Assembly: GCF_001424875.1 (NCBI RefSeq)
Contig: NZ_LMCT01000009.1
Span: 50,635-100,227 of the forward strand
From: Kitasatospora sp. Root107
Lineage (GTDB): Bacteria > Actinomycetota > Actinomycetes > Streptomycetales > Streptomycetaceae
Direction of reading: 5' to 3'
DNA: 49,593 nt
Part shown: in pieces, positions 16,771 to 25,078 of the stretch
Numbering within the stretch: position 1 is the stretch's first letter
Layout of the letters: the number at the start of each line of letters is the position of its first letter
Program-made: the position numbers and the translations under genes
The notes under the pieces: model-generated
Seen by the model: the letters and a program-made list of their open reading frames with translations, nothing else
Databases searched by the model: none
What the model was told of the DNA's origin: nothing

Positions 16771-18996
16771 TCAGTCGGCCGACCGGGTCCGCTGCAGCAG
16801 GAGCAGTGCGACGTCGTCCGGCCGGGAGGGTCGTTCGGTCACGTTCAGAGTGAGCAGGTCGGCCAGCCGCTCCAGCGCACCGTCGGAACCGTCCCGGTCC
16901 GCCCCGCCGGTCCGGCGGCTCCACAGCTCGAGACCGCCGATCATCCGCTGCACCGACTCGTCGTAGTCCTCGTTCCGGTCCTCGACCAGGCCGTCGGTGT
17001 ACACCAGCAGGGCCTCGCCCGGCGCCAGCCGACTCACCGTCAGGGGGTAGTCCCCGTGCGGGTCCACCCCAAGCGGCGGACCGCCGGGCAGTTCCAGCTC
17101 GACCGCCCGGTGCCCGGCGATCCGGACCGGCGGCGGGTGTCCGGCCCGGGCGCCGTCCAGCTGTCCGGTGACCGGATCCAAGGTCAGGTAGAGGCAGGTC
17201 GCGAACAGGTCGGTGTCCAGCTCGGCCAGCAGCCGGCTGGTCCTGGCCAGGGTGGCCGCCGGATCGTGCCCGTCGGTGGCGTACGCCCGCAGCCCGCTGC
17301 GGAGCTGGCCCATCACGGCGCTGGCCTCGGCGTTGTGCCCCTGGACGTCGCCGATCACCAGCCCGACCCGGCCGTCCGGCAGCGGGATCAGGTCGTACCA
17401 GTCGCCGCCGATCTGCATCCCCTCGGTGCTCGGCAGGTAGCGCGCGGCGGTGGACACCCCGGCCAGCTTCGGCAGTCTGCGCGGCAGCATCGCCCGCTGC
17501 AGCTCGGTGGCCCGGTAGTGGTGGGTGTCGTACAGCCTGGCCCGCTCCAGCGACTGGGCCAGGATGCCCGCGAAGGCCGAGTACATGGTGCGGTCCTCCC
17601 GGCTGAAGGCCCGCTCGGTGGCGAAGGTGATCAGGCAGGATCCGACCTGCCGCCCGGACGCCACCAGCGGCAGCACCGCCCAGGCCGCCGGCGCCAGCGG
17701 ATTGCCGGTGGCCTGCTGCCCGGGCTCGCTGAACAGCGGGACGGCCCGGGCCAGCGCGGTCTGCATCACCCCGGCCGAGAGGTCGTGCAGGCGGCTCAGC
17801 TCGGTCCGGTACGGGCCGCCGAAGACGGTGTGCGAGATCGGCAGCAGCCGGCCCTCGTCCACCAGGTCCAGCACCAGGCTGGCCGCGCCCAGCGCGGGCC
17901 TGGCTATGTCGGTCATCGCGGTGGTGACGTCCCGGACGCTGACCGCCCGGGACAGCGTCCGGGTCAGTGCCAGCAGCAGCGCCGACCTGGCACCCGCGAC
18001 CGGCCCGTCGGCCGGCCCGGTGCCGGGATCGGCGGTCTCGCCGGTGCGCTGACGGTCGGTCAGCAGGCCGGCCACCCTGACCGGCCGGCCGTGGGTGTCG
18101 AGCATCACCTCGCCGTCCTCCTGCACCAGTACGGAGCTCCCGTCGTCCCGCCGGACCCGGTAGCGCAGCCGGTACGGACCACCGGAGGCGAGCGCCTCGG
18201 CCATGCCCGCCTGGAGGTCCGGCAGGTCCTCGGGGTGCACCAACTTGGCCAGGTCCGGCGCGGGCGCGGTCTCCGCCTCCGGCGGCGCGGTCAGCCCGAA
18301 CAGCCGGTACGTCCGGGCGTCCCAGGCCGTCTCACCGGTGACCAGATCACGGTCGAACGCCCCCACCCCGGCGGCCAGCGCCGCCAGCGCCAGCACGGGC
18401 TGCCCGGCCGGCGCCCCGCCGGCCCGGACGCCGGGCGGCAGGTGGTGCTCGGTGGCCTGGACGTGGTCGATCAGATGCGAGATCCGGTGCGCGACGGCCT
18501 CCGCCAGGGTCTCCAGCACGTCGATGTCGCGGCGCGGCACGGTGCCCCGGTGGGCCAGCGCGAGCGCCAGCGCACCGATCGCGACCCCGTCCACGATCAG
18601 CGGCATGATCGCCAGCGCGACCAGCCCGGTGCCTCGGCCCGCCGACGTCTTCGGATAGTCGGCACTGGTCTGTTCCGGGCTGAGCAGCACCGTCTCGCGG
18701 CGGCGCAGCGCGAGCGCCGCAGGGAGGTCGGACTTGGGGTCCACCAGGCTGTAGTGCTCGTGCGCCCACTCCGGCAAGCCGTGCGAGGCCGCGAGCCGCA
18801 GCATCCCCTCGGCGTCGGTCAGGTACAGCGCCGAGCCCTCACCGGTGATCCAGCCCGGGCCCTCGGCCAGGATGGTGCCGAGCAGTTCGGTGGCGCTGCC
18901 ACTGCGCAGCAGCAGCCGTACACAGCGCATCGAGGTCCGGGCGCCCTGCACCCGGGTCTCGTCGTCGGGCGGCAGCCATGGCGAGGTCAGGTCCAT
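16771..18996 (-). CDS. GAF-PAS-GAF SpoIIE-type PP2C serine phosphatase
   Basis: A 741-aa soluble signalling protein. An N-terminal GAF-like domain (~20-170) is followed by a PAS/PAC domain (~205-320, YRLFGLTAPPE and GPYRLRYRVRRDDGSS), a second GAF (~335-500) and a C-terminal SpoIIE/PP2C domain (~515-740). The phosphatase motifs are IGGDWYDLIPLPDGRVGLVIGDVQGHN, GHPPPVRI and YTDGLVEDRNEDYDE. Such proteins dephosphorylate anti-sigma-factor antagonists in streptomycetes. No RsbW-type kinase domain is attached and no anti-sigma gene is adjacent. It lies upstream of the conservon on the same strand, 157 bp apart, probably as a separate unit. Confidence 0.92.
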   Translation of the reverse strand: MDLTSPWLPPDDETRVQGARTSMRCVRLLLRSGSATELLGTILAEGPGWITGEGSALYLTDAEGMLRLAASHGLPEWAHEHYSLVDPKSDLPAALALRRRETVLLSPEQTSADYPKTSAGRGTGLVALAIMPLIVDGVAIGALALALAHRGTVPRRDIDVLETLAEAVAHRISHLIDHVQATEHHLPPGVRAGGAPAGQPVLALAALAAGVGAFDRDLVTGETAWDARTYRLFGLTAPPEAETAPAPDLAKLVHPEDLPDLQAGMAEALASGGPYRLRYRVRRDDGSSVLVQEDGEVMLDTHGRPVRVAGLLTDRQRTGETADPGTGPADGPVAGARSALLLALTRTLSRAVSVRDVTTAMTDIARPALGAASLVLDLVDEGRLLPISHTVFGGPYRTELSRLHDLSAGVMQTALARAVPLFSEPGQQATGNPLAPAAWAVLPLVASGRQVGSCLITFATERAFSREDRTMYSAFAGILAQSLERARLYDTHHYRATELQRAMLPRRLPKLAGVSTAARYLPSTEGMQIGGDWYDLIPLPDGRVGLVIGDVQGHNAEASAVMGQLRSGLRAYATDGHDPAATLARTSRLLAELDTDLFATCLYLTLDPVTGQLDGARAGHPPPVRIAGHRAVELELPGGPPLGVDPHGDYPLTVSRLAPGEALLVYTDGLVEDRNEDYDESVQRMIGGLELWSRRTGGADRDGSDGALERLADLLTLNVTERPSRPDDVALLLLQRTRSAD

Positions 18997-19115
18997 CGGA
19001 AGCCCCGCCCTTCCGCTCGCTCAGTTGCCTTAAGTAATGGTGAACATCCTATTTGCTCTCCCCTCATTTGGCGGGTTAGGCACACGCTGAGGGCTGGGCA
19101 GACCGTTCGGAAGAC

Positions 19116-19229
19116 AGGGGCTCGGGGAACTGCGACGCCGACCTCGGAAAAGGTGATCCGTGCGTAGATGGTCAGGCACTTTCGTATGTGACCCCGGCGC
19201 CAGATCTCCTCGCAGTTCCCCGAGCCCCT
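19116..19229. repeat. MITE-like long-palindrome repeat, copy A (114 bp)
   Basis: The left end AGGGGCTCGGGGAACTGCGA is the reverse complement of the right end TCGCAGTTCCCCGAGCCCCT. The interior shares GCGACGCCGACCTC and CAGGCACTTTCG with the copies at 39 and 45 kb. No ORF and no transposase. It sits just past the stop of the 376-aa PP2C gene (minus strand), where the hairpin could help end or stabilise the transcript. The left flank is also similar to that of copy C for about 20 bp. Confidence 0.85.
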
Positions 19230-19261
19230 GGGTAGTAGACGGCTGAGCACCTGCAGAAGGC

Positions 19262-20392
19262 TCAGCTGCCCGCGCCGAGGCGGCGGACCACCACGAGGGT
19301 GCGGTCGTCGGCGACGTTGCGGGCCACTGTGCCGAGCAGCTCGGCGGCCGGGTCGCCGCCGCCGTAGCGGAGCAGCGGGGCGGCAGCCCGGAGCAGCCGG
19401 GCGATCCCGTCGTCGATGTCCTCGCCGGGGACCTCGACCAGGCCGTCGCTGTAGAGCAGCAGCGAATCCCCGAGCGCGAGCCGGCCCTCGGTGGGCGGGT
19501 AGGGGGCGCCGGGCAGGATGCCGAGCGCCGGGCCGCCGTCGCCGACCAGCAGCCAGCTGCCGCCCGACTCGCGGCGGTACTGGGCGGCCGGCGGGTGGCC
19601 CGCCGTGAAGAGGCGGTAGCCACCGTGCGAGGGGTGCAGGGCGAGGTGGACGGCGGTGGCGAACTCCTCATCCCCGCCGAGCCTGGCCAGGAACTCGTTG
19701 GCGGTGGGCAGGAAGGACTCCGGTGGTACCGAGCCGAGCAGCATGGCGAAGGCGCCGGACAGGTGCATCGACCGGGCCGCCGCCCGGCTGCCCTTGCCGG
19801 AGACGTCCACCAGCAGGATTTCCAGCAGGTCCCGGTCGGGGCGGTGTGCGGAGAGCAGGAAGTCGCCGGAGAAGAAGGTGCCGCTGACCGGCGCGAGGGC
19901 CTGGTGGAACCGCCAGTCCAGCAGTCGGTCGGGCAGCCTGCCGAGGGCGGTGGTGCGCTCGGAGAGCTCCTGCAGCATCGCGTCGCCCCGGGTGCCGCGC
20001 AGGCCGAGCCGGCTGCGGTAACGGGAGGTCAGCAGCACCACCAGGGCCGCCGCGCCGACCACCCAGGCCGAGCCGGGGGTCACTCCCAACGGTTCGCGCA
20101 GCCACCAGCAGGCGAGCAGGCCGACTCCGACCCCGAGCAGCAGGCGGACCTGGCGCCGGGTGTGCAGCAGGAAGCCGCCGAGGATCAGCGGCAGGGTCAG
20201 CGCGGAGGGCGGGCAGCCGGTGGGGAAGGCGATGGCCAGCAGGGAGAGCAGTGTGACCAGGATCAGGAGCAGTCCGAGTGCGGCCTTCTCGGCGGCCGGG
20301 TCGCCGTCCAGCAGCTGGCTCGACCAGCGGCCGGCCGGACCGCGCCGCAGCCGCCCGGCGAACTGCCGGGCCATCGTGGTGACTGCGGGCAC
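19262..20392 (-). CDS. Membrane-anchored SpoIIE-type PP2C phosphatase
   Basis: A 376-aa protein with an N-terminal membrane region of three to four helices (GLLLILVTLLSLLAIAF, LTLPLILGGFLL, LLGVGVGLLACWW, WVVGAAALVVLL; ~38-125). A cytoplasmic SpoIIE phosphatase domain (~165-375) follows, with GDFLLSAHRPDR, ILLVDVSGKGSRAA, TAGHPPAAQYRR and YSDGLVEVPGEDIDDG. The metal-binding Asp residues are kept. GTG 20392 follows GGAGGTCAG. It presumably controls an anti-sigma-antagonist; the partner is not encoded nearby. The stop codon lies in the flank of repeat copy A. Confidence 0.9.
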   Translation of the reverse strand: MPAVTTMARQFAGRLRRGPAGRWSSQLLDGDPAAEKAALGLLLILVTLLSLLAIAFPTGCPPSALTLPLILGGFLLHTRRQVRLLLGVGVGLLACWWLREPLGVTPGSAWVVGAAALVVLLTSRYRSRLGLRGTRGDAMLQELSERTTALGRLPDRLLDWRFHQALAPVSGTFFSGDFLLSAHRPDRDLLEILLVDVSGKGSRAAARSMHLSGAFAMLLGSVPPESFLPTANEFLARLGGDEEFATAVHLALHPSHGGYRLFTAGHPPAAQYRRESGGSWLLVGDGGPALGILPGAPYPPTEGRLALGDSLLLYSDGLVEVPGEDIDDGIARLLRAAAPLLRYGGGDPAAELLGTVARNVADDRTLVVVRRLGAGS

Positions 20393-20477
20393 CTGACCTC
20401 CGCCGGGGCTGACCTTCCGTCAGCCCAATCTAGCGTCAGATGTCCGTTTCATACCTTCTGTTGGAGGCCGATCGGCC

Positions 20478-20699
20478 TCACTGGCCGTCGCACTCGCCGT
20501 ACGACTGCTGGGCTCCGGCGGTGACCGGCCGCAGCGAGCGGGCACCGCGGAGGATCTCCAGGAACCGCCGGGCGGCGCCGGGCCGCGGCGTGGTGACGGC
20601 GGCCGGGGCGGGGCTTGGGAGCGGGGTGCGCTGGACGGGGATGTGCTGGTCAGGAATGGGGGCGGTGGCGGGACGGGCCGTCCGTGCGGTCTGCGTCAT
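20478..20699 (-). CDS. Small hypothetical protein
   Basis: A 73-aa ORF, MTQTARTARPATAPIPDQ, Pro-rich in the first half and ending with a short basic amphipathic stretch (GAARRFLEILRGARSL). No signal peptide, no membrane helix, no known motif. A modest AGGATGTGGG precedes the ATG. It is on the same strand as the membrane PP2C gene 85 bp downstream, and that gap contains a possible promoter for the phosphatase. Third-position GC is high but so is the local background. A real gene is likely but not certain. Confidence 0.5.
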   Translation of the reverse strand: MTQTARTARPATAPIPDQHIPVQRTPLPSPAPAAVTTPRPGAARRFLEILRGARSLRPVTAGAQQSYGECDGQ

Positions 20700-20822
20700 C
20701 TGCCCACATCCTTCGTGCTGGTGACAGGCGGGGATGCCTGCAGGCTGCCAGTCTCGGACGGACATGGCGACGGAATGGTCTCGAAAACCACCCGAACGGA
20801 TACCGTTCCGACAGATAGTGGT

Positions 20823-21395
20823 TTATCCCGCTTCGGGCCAGGCCCGCAAGCCCTCCACGACGACTCGGATCACCCGCTGCCGAGTCACCGTCAGATCCGC
20901 CGCCAGCCGGAACGCCCCGCCCGCAGACAGCGAGGCGAAACCGTGCGCCGTCGAACGGACCGTACGGGCGGCGTGCACCGACTCCTCGCCGGTCAGGCCG
21001 TAGCCGTTCAGCACCGCGATGATCACCCCGACCAGCCGGGCGGCGGCCCGGGTCAGGTCCGGGTCCGGATCGGGCGCCTGCGGCAGCGCCGCGTACCGGC
21101 GCGGGTGCTGCTCGGCGTAGTCCAGGTAGGCGTTCAGCAGCGCGGTCATCGCCTCGTCCCGGCTGCGTCCGAGCACCGACTCGGCCAGCCGCTCGGCCAG
21201 CTCCTCGGTGACCCGGACGGCGATCAGCCGGCGCAGTTCGGCCAGACCACCGGTGACGTGCTTGTAGAGCGAGGGGGTGGCGACACCCGCCCGGCCGGCC
21301 ACGGCGGCCAGCGTGAGGCCCTCGGGCCCCTGGGCGTCGATCAGCTCCAGGGCGTGATCGACCACGGCGGCGGGGGAGAGTCCGGCCCTCGGCAT
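20823..21395 (-). CDS. TetR/AcrR-family repressor
   Basis: A 190-aa TetR regulator. HTH in residues ~8-50 (LTLAAVAGRAGVATPSLYKHV) and a helical ligand domain with YLDYAEQHPRRYAALPQAP and HGFASLSAGGAFRL (WHG/TetR_C_33 type). The start overlaps the stop of the upstream alpha/beta hydrolase gene by ATGA. The pair forms an operon whose only promoter is the one carrying the palindromic operator at 22223-22243. That makes autorepression with induction by a hydrolase-related ligand the simplest model. Confidence 0.9.
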   Translation of the reverse strand: MPRAGLSPAAVVDHALELIDAQGPEGLTLAAVAGRAGVATPSLYKHVTGGLAELRRLIAVRVTEELAERLAESVLGRSRDEAMTALLNAYLDYAEQHPRRYAALPQAPDPDPDLTRAAARLVGVIIAVLNGYGLTGEESVHAARTVRSTAHGFASLSAGGAFRLAADLTVTRQRVIRVVVEGLRAWPEAG

Positions 21396-22219
21396 CAGGC
21401 GACCTCGTACAGGAAGGGGAGCAGGGCGTCGGCGGTGGCCTGCGGGAACTCCGCCATCGGGTAGTGCCCGGCACCGTCGATCATCACCTTACGGGCCTTC
21501 AGCGCCGCCGCCTGGCGGTCGGCCACCACGGCCGGATCGGGGAAGTCCGGGTCCTGGCTGCCCATCAGGACCAGGGCGGGGCAGGTCACCCCGGCGGTCC
21601 AGCCGAGCGGCGCGGAGTCGCCGTTGACGTGCCCGCGGGTGGCGACCCGGCGGCCGGGGGCGCGCAGGGCGGCGACGGCGGCGGCGCGGTACTCCGCGAG
21701 GTCGGCGGGTCCGCCGCTCGGGTACGCCTTCTTGAGGTAGGCGCCCCAGGCGGCGGGGAACTGCACCACCAGGGCGCCGAGCGTCTTGACCAGGGCGCGC
21801 TGGAAGGCGTTCGGAGGCAGGTTCTCGATGAAGGCGTCGATCAGGGCGATGCCGGCCACCCGCTCGGGGGCGAGCGTGGCGACCTTCACCACGGTGGCGC
21901 CGGTGTAGGAGTTGCCGACCAGGGCGGCCCGCTCGATGCCCAGGTGGTCGAGCAGGGCGAGGGTGTCCTCGGCGATCGCGGCGGGCGAGTAGTCGCTCCA
22001 GGCGATCGAGGACTCGCCGAAACCGCGCAGGTCCAGGGTGATCACCCGGTGGCCGGCGGCGGTGAGCAGCGGGCGCAGGTGCCGGTACACCGTGCGGGAG
22101 TCGAGCATGCCGGGGAGCAGGACGACCGGCAGGCCGGTCTCGGTGGCGGTGTCGTCGTAGGCCAGTCGGCCGCCGGGGACATCGAGGTACTGGGTGCTGG
22201 AGTTCTTTGTCATAGCCAT
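21395..22219 (-). CDS. Alpha/beta-fold hydrolase
   Basis: A 274-aa alpha/beta hydrolase. The oxyanion region is VVLLPGMLDSRTVY, the nucleophile elbow VGNSYTGAT (GxSx with Thr at the last Gly position), the acid Asp in LMGSQDPDFPD, and the His in DGAGHYPMAEFPQ. The substrate may be an ester or lactone. No ribosome-binding site is visible before either ATG (22219 or 22213), and the operator ends 3 bp upstream, suggesting a leaderless mRNA. Co-transcribed with the downstream tetR. Confidence 0.88.
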   Translation of the reverse strand: MAMTKNSSTQYLDVPGGRLAYDDTATETGLPVVLLPGMLDSRTVYRHLRPLLTAAGHRVITLDLRGFGESSIAWSDYSPAAIAEDTLALLDHLGIERAALVGNSYTGATVVKVATLAPERVAGIALIDAFIENLPPNAFQRALVKTLGALVVQFPAAWGAYLKKAYPSGGPADLAEYRAAAVAALRAPGRRVATRGHVNGDSAPLGWTAGVTCPALVLMGSQDPDFPDPAVVADRQAAALKARKVMIDGAGHYPMAEFPQATADALLPFLYEVA

Positions 22220-22222
22220 AAA

Positions 22223-22243
22223 GCTAAGGCTAATAGCCTTAGC
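22223..22243. promoter_or_regulatory. Palindromic TetR operator over the hydrolase-tetR promoter
   Basis: A perfect 21-bp inverted repeat of half-site GCTAAGGCTA around a central A/T, directly upstream of the hydrolase start (3 bp). Its AT content stands out from the GC-rich surroundings. The size and symmetry are typical of TetR dimer sites. A repressor bound here would cover the core promoter and start. Assignment to the adjacent TetR is inferred from position. Confidence 0.75.
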
Positions 22244-22308
22244 CGTCAAGGGGTGGGCCGTGGGATAGCGTGCGGATGGTCGCGTCGCACCGAACCTGAG
22301 GGGTCGTC

Positions 22309-22506
22309 ATGCCGTTCATCAACGTCAAGCAGCTGGCCGGTCGGACCGTGGAGCAGCGGGCCGAGATCGCCCGCGAGCTCACCGAGACGTACGTCCGGGT
22401 CACCGGGGTGAGCCCGGAGGCGGTCACCGTCGTGATCGAGGAGATCCCGCTGGAGAACTGGGCGGCGGGTGGGGAGACCTACGCCGCCAAGCGGGCCGCC
22501 GGCTGA
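22309..22506 (+). CDS. 4-oxalocrotonate tautomerase-like protein
   Basis: A 65-aa tautomerase-superfamily protein, the usual length for 4-OT. The catalytic Pro follows the initiator Met (MPFINVKQLAGR), and the YVRVTGVSPEAVTVVIEEI segment fits the beta-alpha-beta fold. Its start is 66 bp from the divergent operator of the hydrolase-tetR operon, so the same regulator may influence it. GAGGGG precedes the ATG at a proper distance. The in vivo substrate is not predictable. Confidence 0.88.
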   Translation: MPFINVKQLAGRTVEQRAEIARELTETYVRVTGVSPEAVTVVIEEIPLENWAAGGETYAAKRAAG

Positions 22507-22513
22507 TCGCTGC

Positions 22514-22804
22514 TCAGACCCCGTCCACCCGGAACGGGTCGTGCTCGGCGAGCAGCTTCTCCAGCCTGGCCTGGTCGACCCGGCTGGAGATCTCGCCGAC
22601 TTCCTGGCGGTCGCGGATCACCTTGGCGAGCGTGAACGCCGCGGTGATCTCGTAGAGCAGGCCGACCGCCAGGAAGCCGCGCATCCAGGGGTCGACCGGC
22701 AGGTAGGCGATCCCGATCACCAGGGCCGAGCTGGCCAGGGCGAAGGACAGGACCGCCTGCAGGTAGTAGGCGTTGGTGGTCCGCGGCTGCATCGAAGGGC
22801 TCAT
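22514..22804 (-). CDS. YiaA/YiaB-family inner-membrane protein
   Basis: A 96-aa protein with two hydrophobic helices: AVLSFALASSALVIGIAYL (~15-33) and FLAVGLLYEITAAFTLAKVI (~42-61). A charged C-terminal tail ends HDPFRVDGV. The pattern PRTTNAYYLQAVLSFA is typical of the YiaAB two-helix domain, found in stress-related but poorly characterised membrane proteins. Start chosen at MSPSMQPR; a 35-residue longer form is open but contains charged, unconserved sequence. Convergent with the tautomerase gene, 7 bp apart. Confidence 0.8.
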   Translation of the reverse strand: MSPSMQPRTTNAYYLQAVLSFALASSALVIGIAYLPVDPWMRGFLAVGLLYEITAAFTLAKVIRDRQEVGEISSRVDQARLEKLLAEHDPFRVDGV

Positions 22805-23028
22805 GTCCTGAGGGTCTCCAACTCCCTTGCCGCGCACCTGAGTACGGATACTCAACCATCGGTAGCGCACCGTCACCGAGTGAATGAGCAAATGCCGCAT
22901 TCCGGTCACGGGTCGTCAGAAGAGATGGACTGCACCTCTCTAGGCGCTTGGAATCACGGGCTCCTAGGATTAACGTTTGATAACGCAGCGCGGTCGGCAA
23001 CGCCGTACCAGAACGGCACCGTGCGCCG

Positions 23029-23169
23029 TCGCCTAATCCTCAGGACCCGCCTTCACCGGTGGGTCCGGGAGCCGGGGAACCACCGTTCCTTGGGGTGAAT
23101 CGACTGGGTCCCCGACCCGGTCGTAGGAGACCTTCCTGCTCCGAACCCGTCAGCTAACCCGGTAGGCGA
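23029..23169 (+). promoter_or_regulatory. c-di-AMP (ydaO-yuaA) riboswitch
   Basis: The leader contains the hallmark ydaO segments GGGAGCCGGGGAACCACC, TTGGGGTGAATCG, AGGAGACCTTCCTGCTCCGAACCCG and GTCAGCTAACCCGGTAGGCG. TCGCCT (23029-23034) pairs with AGGCGA (23164-23169) to close the outer stem. It ends 25 nt before the M23 peptidase GTG. In streptomycetes this riboswitch typically turns off cell-wall hydrolase genes when c-di-AMP is high. Confidence 0.93.
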
Positions 23170-23194
23170 GAAGGAAGGAAAGGAGCGCGCCTCC

Positions 23195-23998
23195 GTGGCG
23201 TCGACGCACTCCCAGGCACACCCTCGTACCGACTCCGGCAACCAGCTGCTGCTGGAGCACCCGGAGGCAGCCAGGCACCGGATGCCCCGTCAGCCCCGCT
23301 CCGGCGGCCCGCTGATCGGCGTCACCGCGATGACCGCCGCACTCGGCGCCACCGCCTTCGCCGCGAGCCCGGCCGCCGCGGCCCCGCAGCCGCCCGCCGT
23401 GGCAGCCGCCGACTCCGCCGACCAGGCCGGGCAGCAGCACCTGCTCTCCGCCGACCCCGGCCTCGCCCTCGCCGCCCGGATTCAGCTCCAGGCCGACGGG
23501 CAGCGCACCGCCGCCGACGAGTCCGCCCGGCTGGCCGCCGCCCAGGAGGCGGAGGCCAAGCGGGCCGCCCAGGAGGCCGAGGCGAAGCACGCCGAGCAGC
23601 GCAGCGCGTTCGCGGCGCCGACCACCAACTACGAGCTGACCGCCCACTACGGCCAGTCCGGCTCGTACTGGTCGCACCTGCACACCGGCCTGGACTTCGC
23701 GGCCGCCACCGGCACCCCGGTCACCGCGGTCGGGGCGGGCACCGTCACCTCGGCCGGCTGGTCCGGCGCGTACGGCTACCGGGTGATCGAGACCCTGACC
23801 GACGGCACCGAGATCTGGTACTGCCACCTCTCCTCGATCGCCACCGCCTCGGGCGAGGTCGCCCCCGGCACCGTGCTCGGCAAGGTCGGGGCCACCGGCA
23901 ACGTCACCGGACCGCACCTGCACCTCGAGGTCCGGCCGGACGGCGCCGCCCCGGTCGACCCGCTGGACTGGCTGCGCGAGCGCGGCATCAACCCCTGA
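23195..23998 (+). CDS. Secreted M23 zinc metallopeptidase (LytM-type)
   Basis: A 267-aa exported peptidase. A long N-region precedes the hydrophobic signal core (LIGVTAMTAALGATAFA) and an AAAA cleavage region. An Ala/Glu-rich coiled-coil (~90-145, AAQEAEAKRAAQEAEAKHAEQ) follows, then the M23 domain (~150-265) with zinc ligands His163 and Asp167 (HTGLDF) and His241-x-His243 (HLHLEV). It cleaves peptidoglycan cross-links during growth or spore germination in family members. GTG 23195 follows GGAAAGGAG. The c-di-AMP riboswitch upstream ties expression to wall and turgor signalling. Confidence 0.93.
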   Translation: MASTHSQAHPRTDSGNQLLLEHPEAARHRMPRQPRSGGPLIGVTAMTAALGATAFAASPAAAAPQPPAVAAADSADQAGQQHLLSADPGLALAARIQLQADGQRTAADESARLAAAQEAEAKRAAQEAEAKHAEQRSAFAAPTTNYELTAHYGQSGSYWSHLHTGLDFAAATGTPVTAVGAGTVTSAGWSGAYGYRVIETLTDGTEIWYCHLSSIATASGEVAPGTVLGKVGATGNVTGPHLHLEVRPDGAAPVDPLDWLRERGINP

Positions 23999-24029
23999 CA
24001 CACCGTCGGAGCCGGGCCCGCCATCGCCC

Positions 24030-24914
24030 TCAGTCGGTTTCCTCAGTCTCCTCGGCCTGTTCCGCCTGCTCGGCGAGGTACGCCTCGATCTCCTCGGCGC
24101 CCGGCTCCGGGGCCAGGTCCGGGTACTCGTGCACCAGCAGGGCGGGCAGCCCCGGGACCGTCCACTCACCCAGCAGCCTGAGCGCCTCCTCGGCCACCGC
24201 GGCCTCGAAGCCGTCGAAGTCGCCGGAGAGCTCGTCCGGCATCGGCAGGCCGAGCGCGTTCAGCCCGGCCAGGTTGCGGTAGCTGCGCTGCATCAGCCGG
24301 TTCTCCAGCAGCAGCCGGGCGCCGTCGGTGGCCATCCCGATCGAGATCAGCCTGGTCCGGCCCCAGCCGCCGTCGGCGTCGATCTCGTCCAGCTCGGTCA
24401 GCGCGCCGAACGCCTCGGCCCGCTGCTCCGCCGTCAGCTCGCGGAAGCCGTCCAGCCAGGCCCGGACCGCCGCCAGGTCGGAGGTGTCCACCCCGGCCGC
24501 CCGGAGCAGCAGCGTGAACAGCCGGGGCCAGGTGACCAGGTGCGGCTGCCGGAGCAGCCCGCAGAGCAGCTCGCCCTGCCACTCCACCTCGGCGTGCAGC
24601 CGCTCGTGCCGCTTGGCGTTCAGCCGCTTGGCGGCCCGCTGATGGTCGATCAGCAGCCCCACCGCCCGCCCGTACGCGCCGGGGTCGGACGCCGGCTGCA
24701 CGTACATGTAGATCCGCTCGTACAGCAGCTGCTCCACCACCGGCGAGCTCAGCTCCGGGTAGCCGTCGTGCATCCGGCCGTCGCCCAGCTCCAGCAGGGC
24801 CAGCACCGTCCGGACCGCCTCCACCGGGACAGGGTCGAGGCCCTGGTCGGCCGCCCACCGGAGCAGGTCGTCGGCACGGGTACGCGGGCTGAGCCGGAGG
24901 TCGTCGTCGTTCAC
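24030..24914 (-). CDS. Conserved hypothetical protein, helical, acidic C-terminus
   Basis: A 294-aa protein of unknown function. It is predominantly helical with segments such as EQLLYERIYMYVQPASDP, LLIDHQRAAKRLNAKRHERL and LLENRLMQRSYRNLAGLNALG. It ends in a strongly acidic tail (AYLAEQAEQAEETEETD). No signal peptide or membrane helix. The GTG start 24914 lacks a strong ribosome-binding site. It is convergent with the M23 gene (31 bp). I do not recognise the family; cytoplasmic location is inferred. Confidence 0.75.
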   Translation of the reverse strand: MNDDDLRLSPRTRADDLLRWAADQGLDPVPVEAVRTVLALLELGDGRMHDGYPELSSPVVEQLLYERIYMYVQPASDPGAYGRAVGLLIDHQRAAKRLNAKRHERLHAEVEWQGELLCGLLRQPHLVTWPRLFTLLLRAAGVDTSDLAAVRAWLDGFRELTAEQRAEAFGALTELDEIDADGGWGRTRLISIGMATDGARLLLENRLMQRSYRNLAGLNALGLPMPDELSGDFDGFEAAVAEEALRLLGEWTVPGLPALLVHEYPDLAPEPGAEEIEAYLAEQAEQAEETEETD

Positions 24915-25078
24915 CCCCGTACGGTATCCGGTGCCCGGGCCGCAGGCCGTTCGCCCTGGACAGGGGTGGGGTTCTCCCTACCCCCAGTCCGCCGGTGGAC
25001 CTCATGTCGCCGGGGGCGCCGATCGGGCACCTTTGAGGGGTGGGCAGCGAGCAGGACAACCAGACCGAGGAGCCGGTG

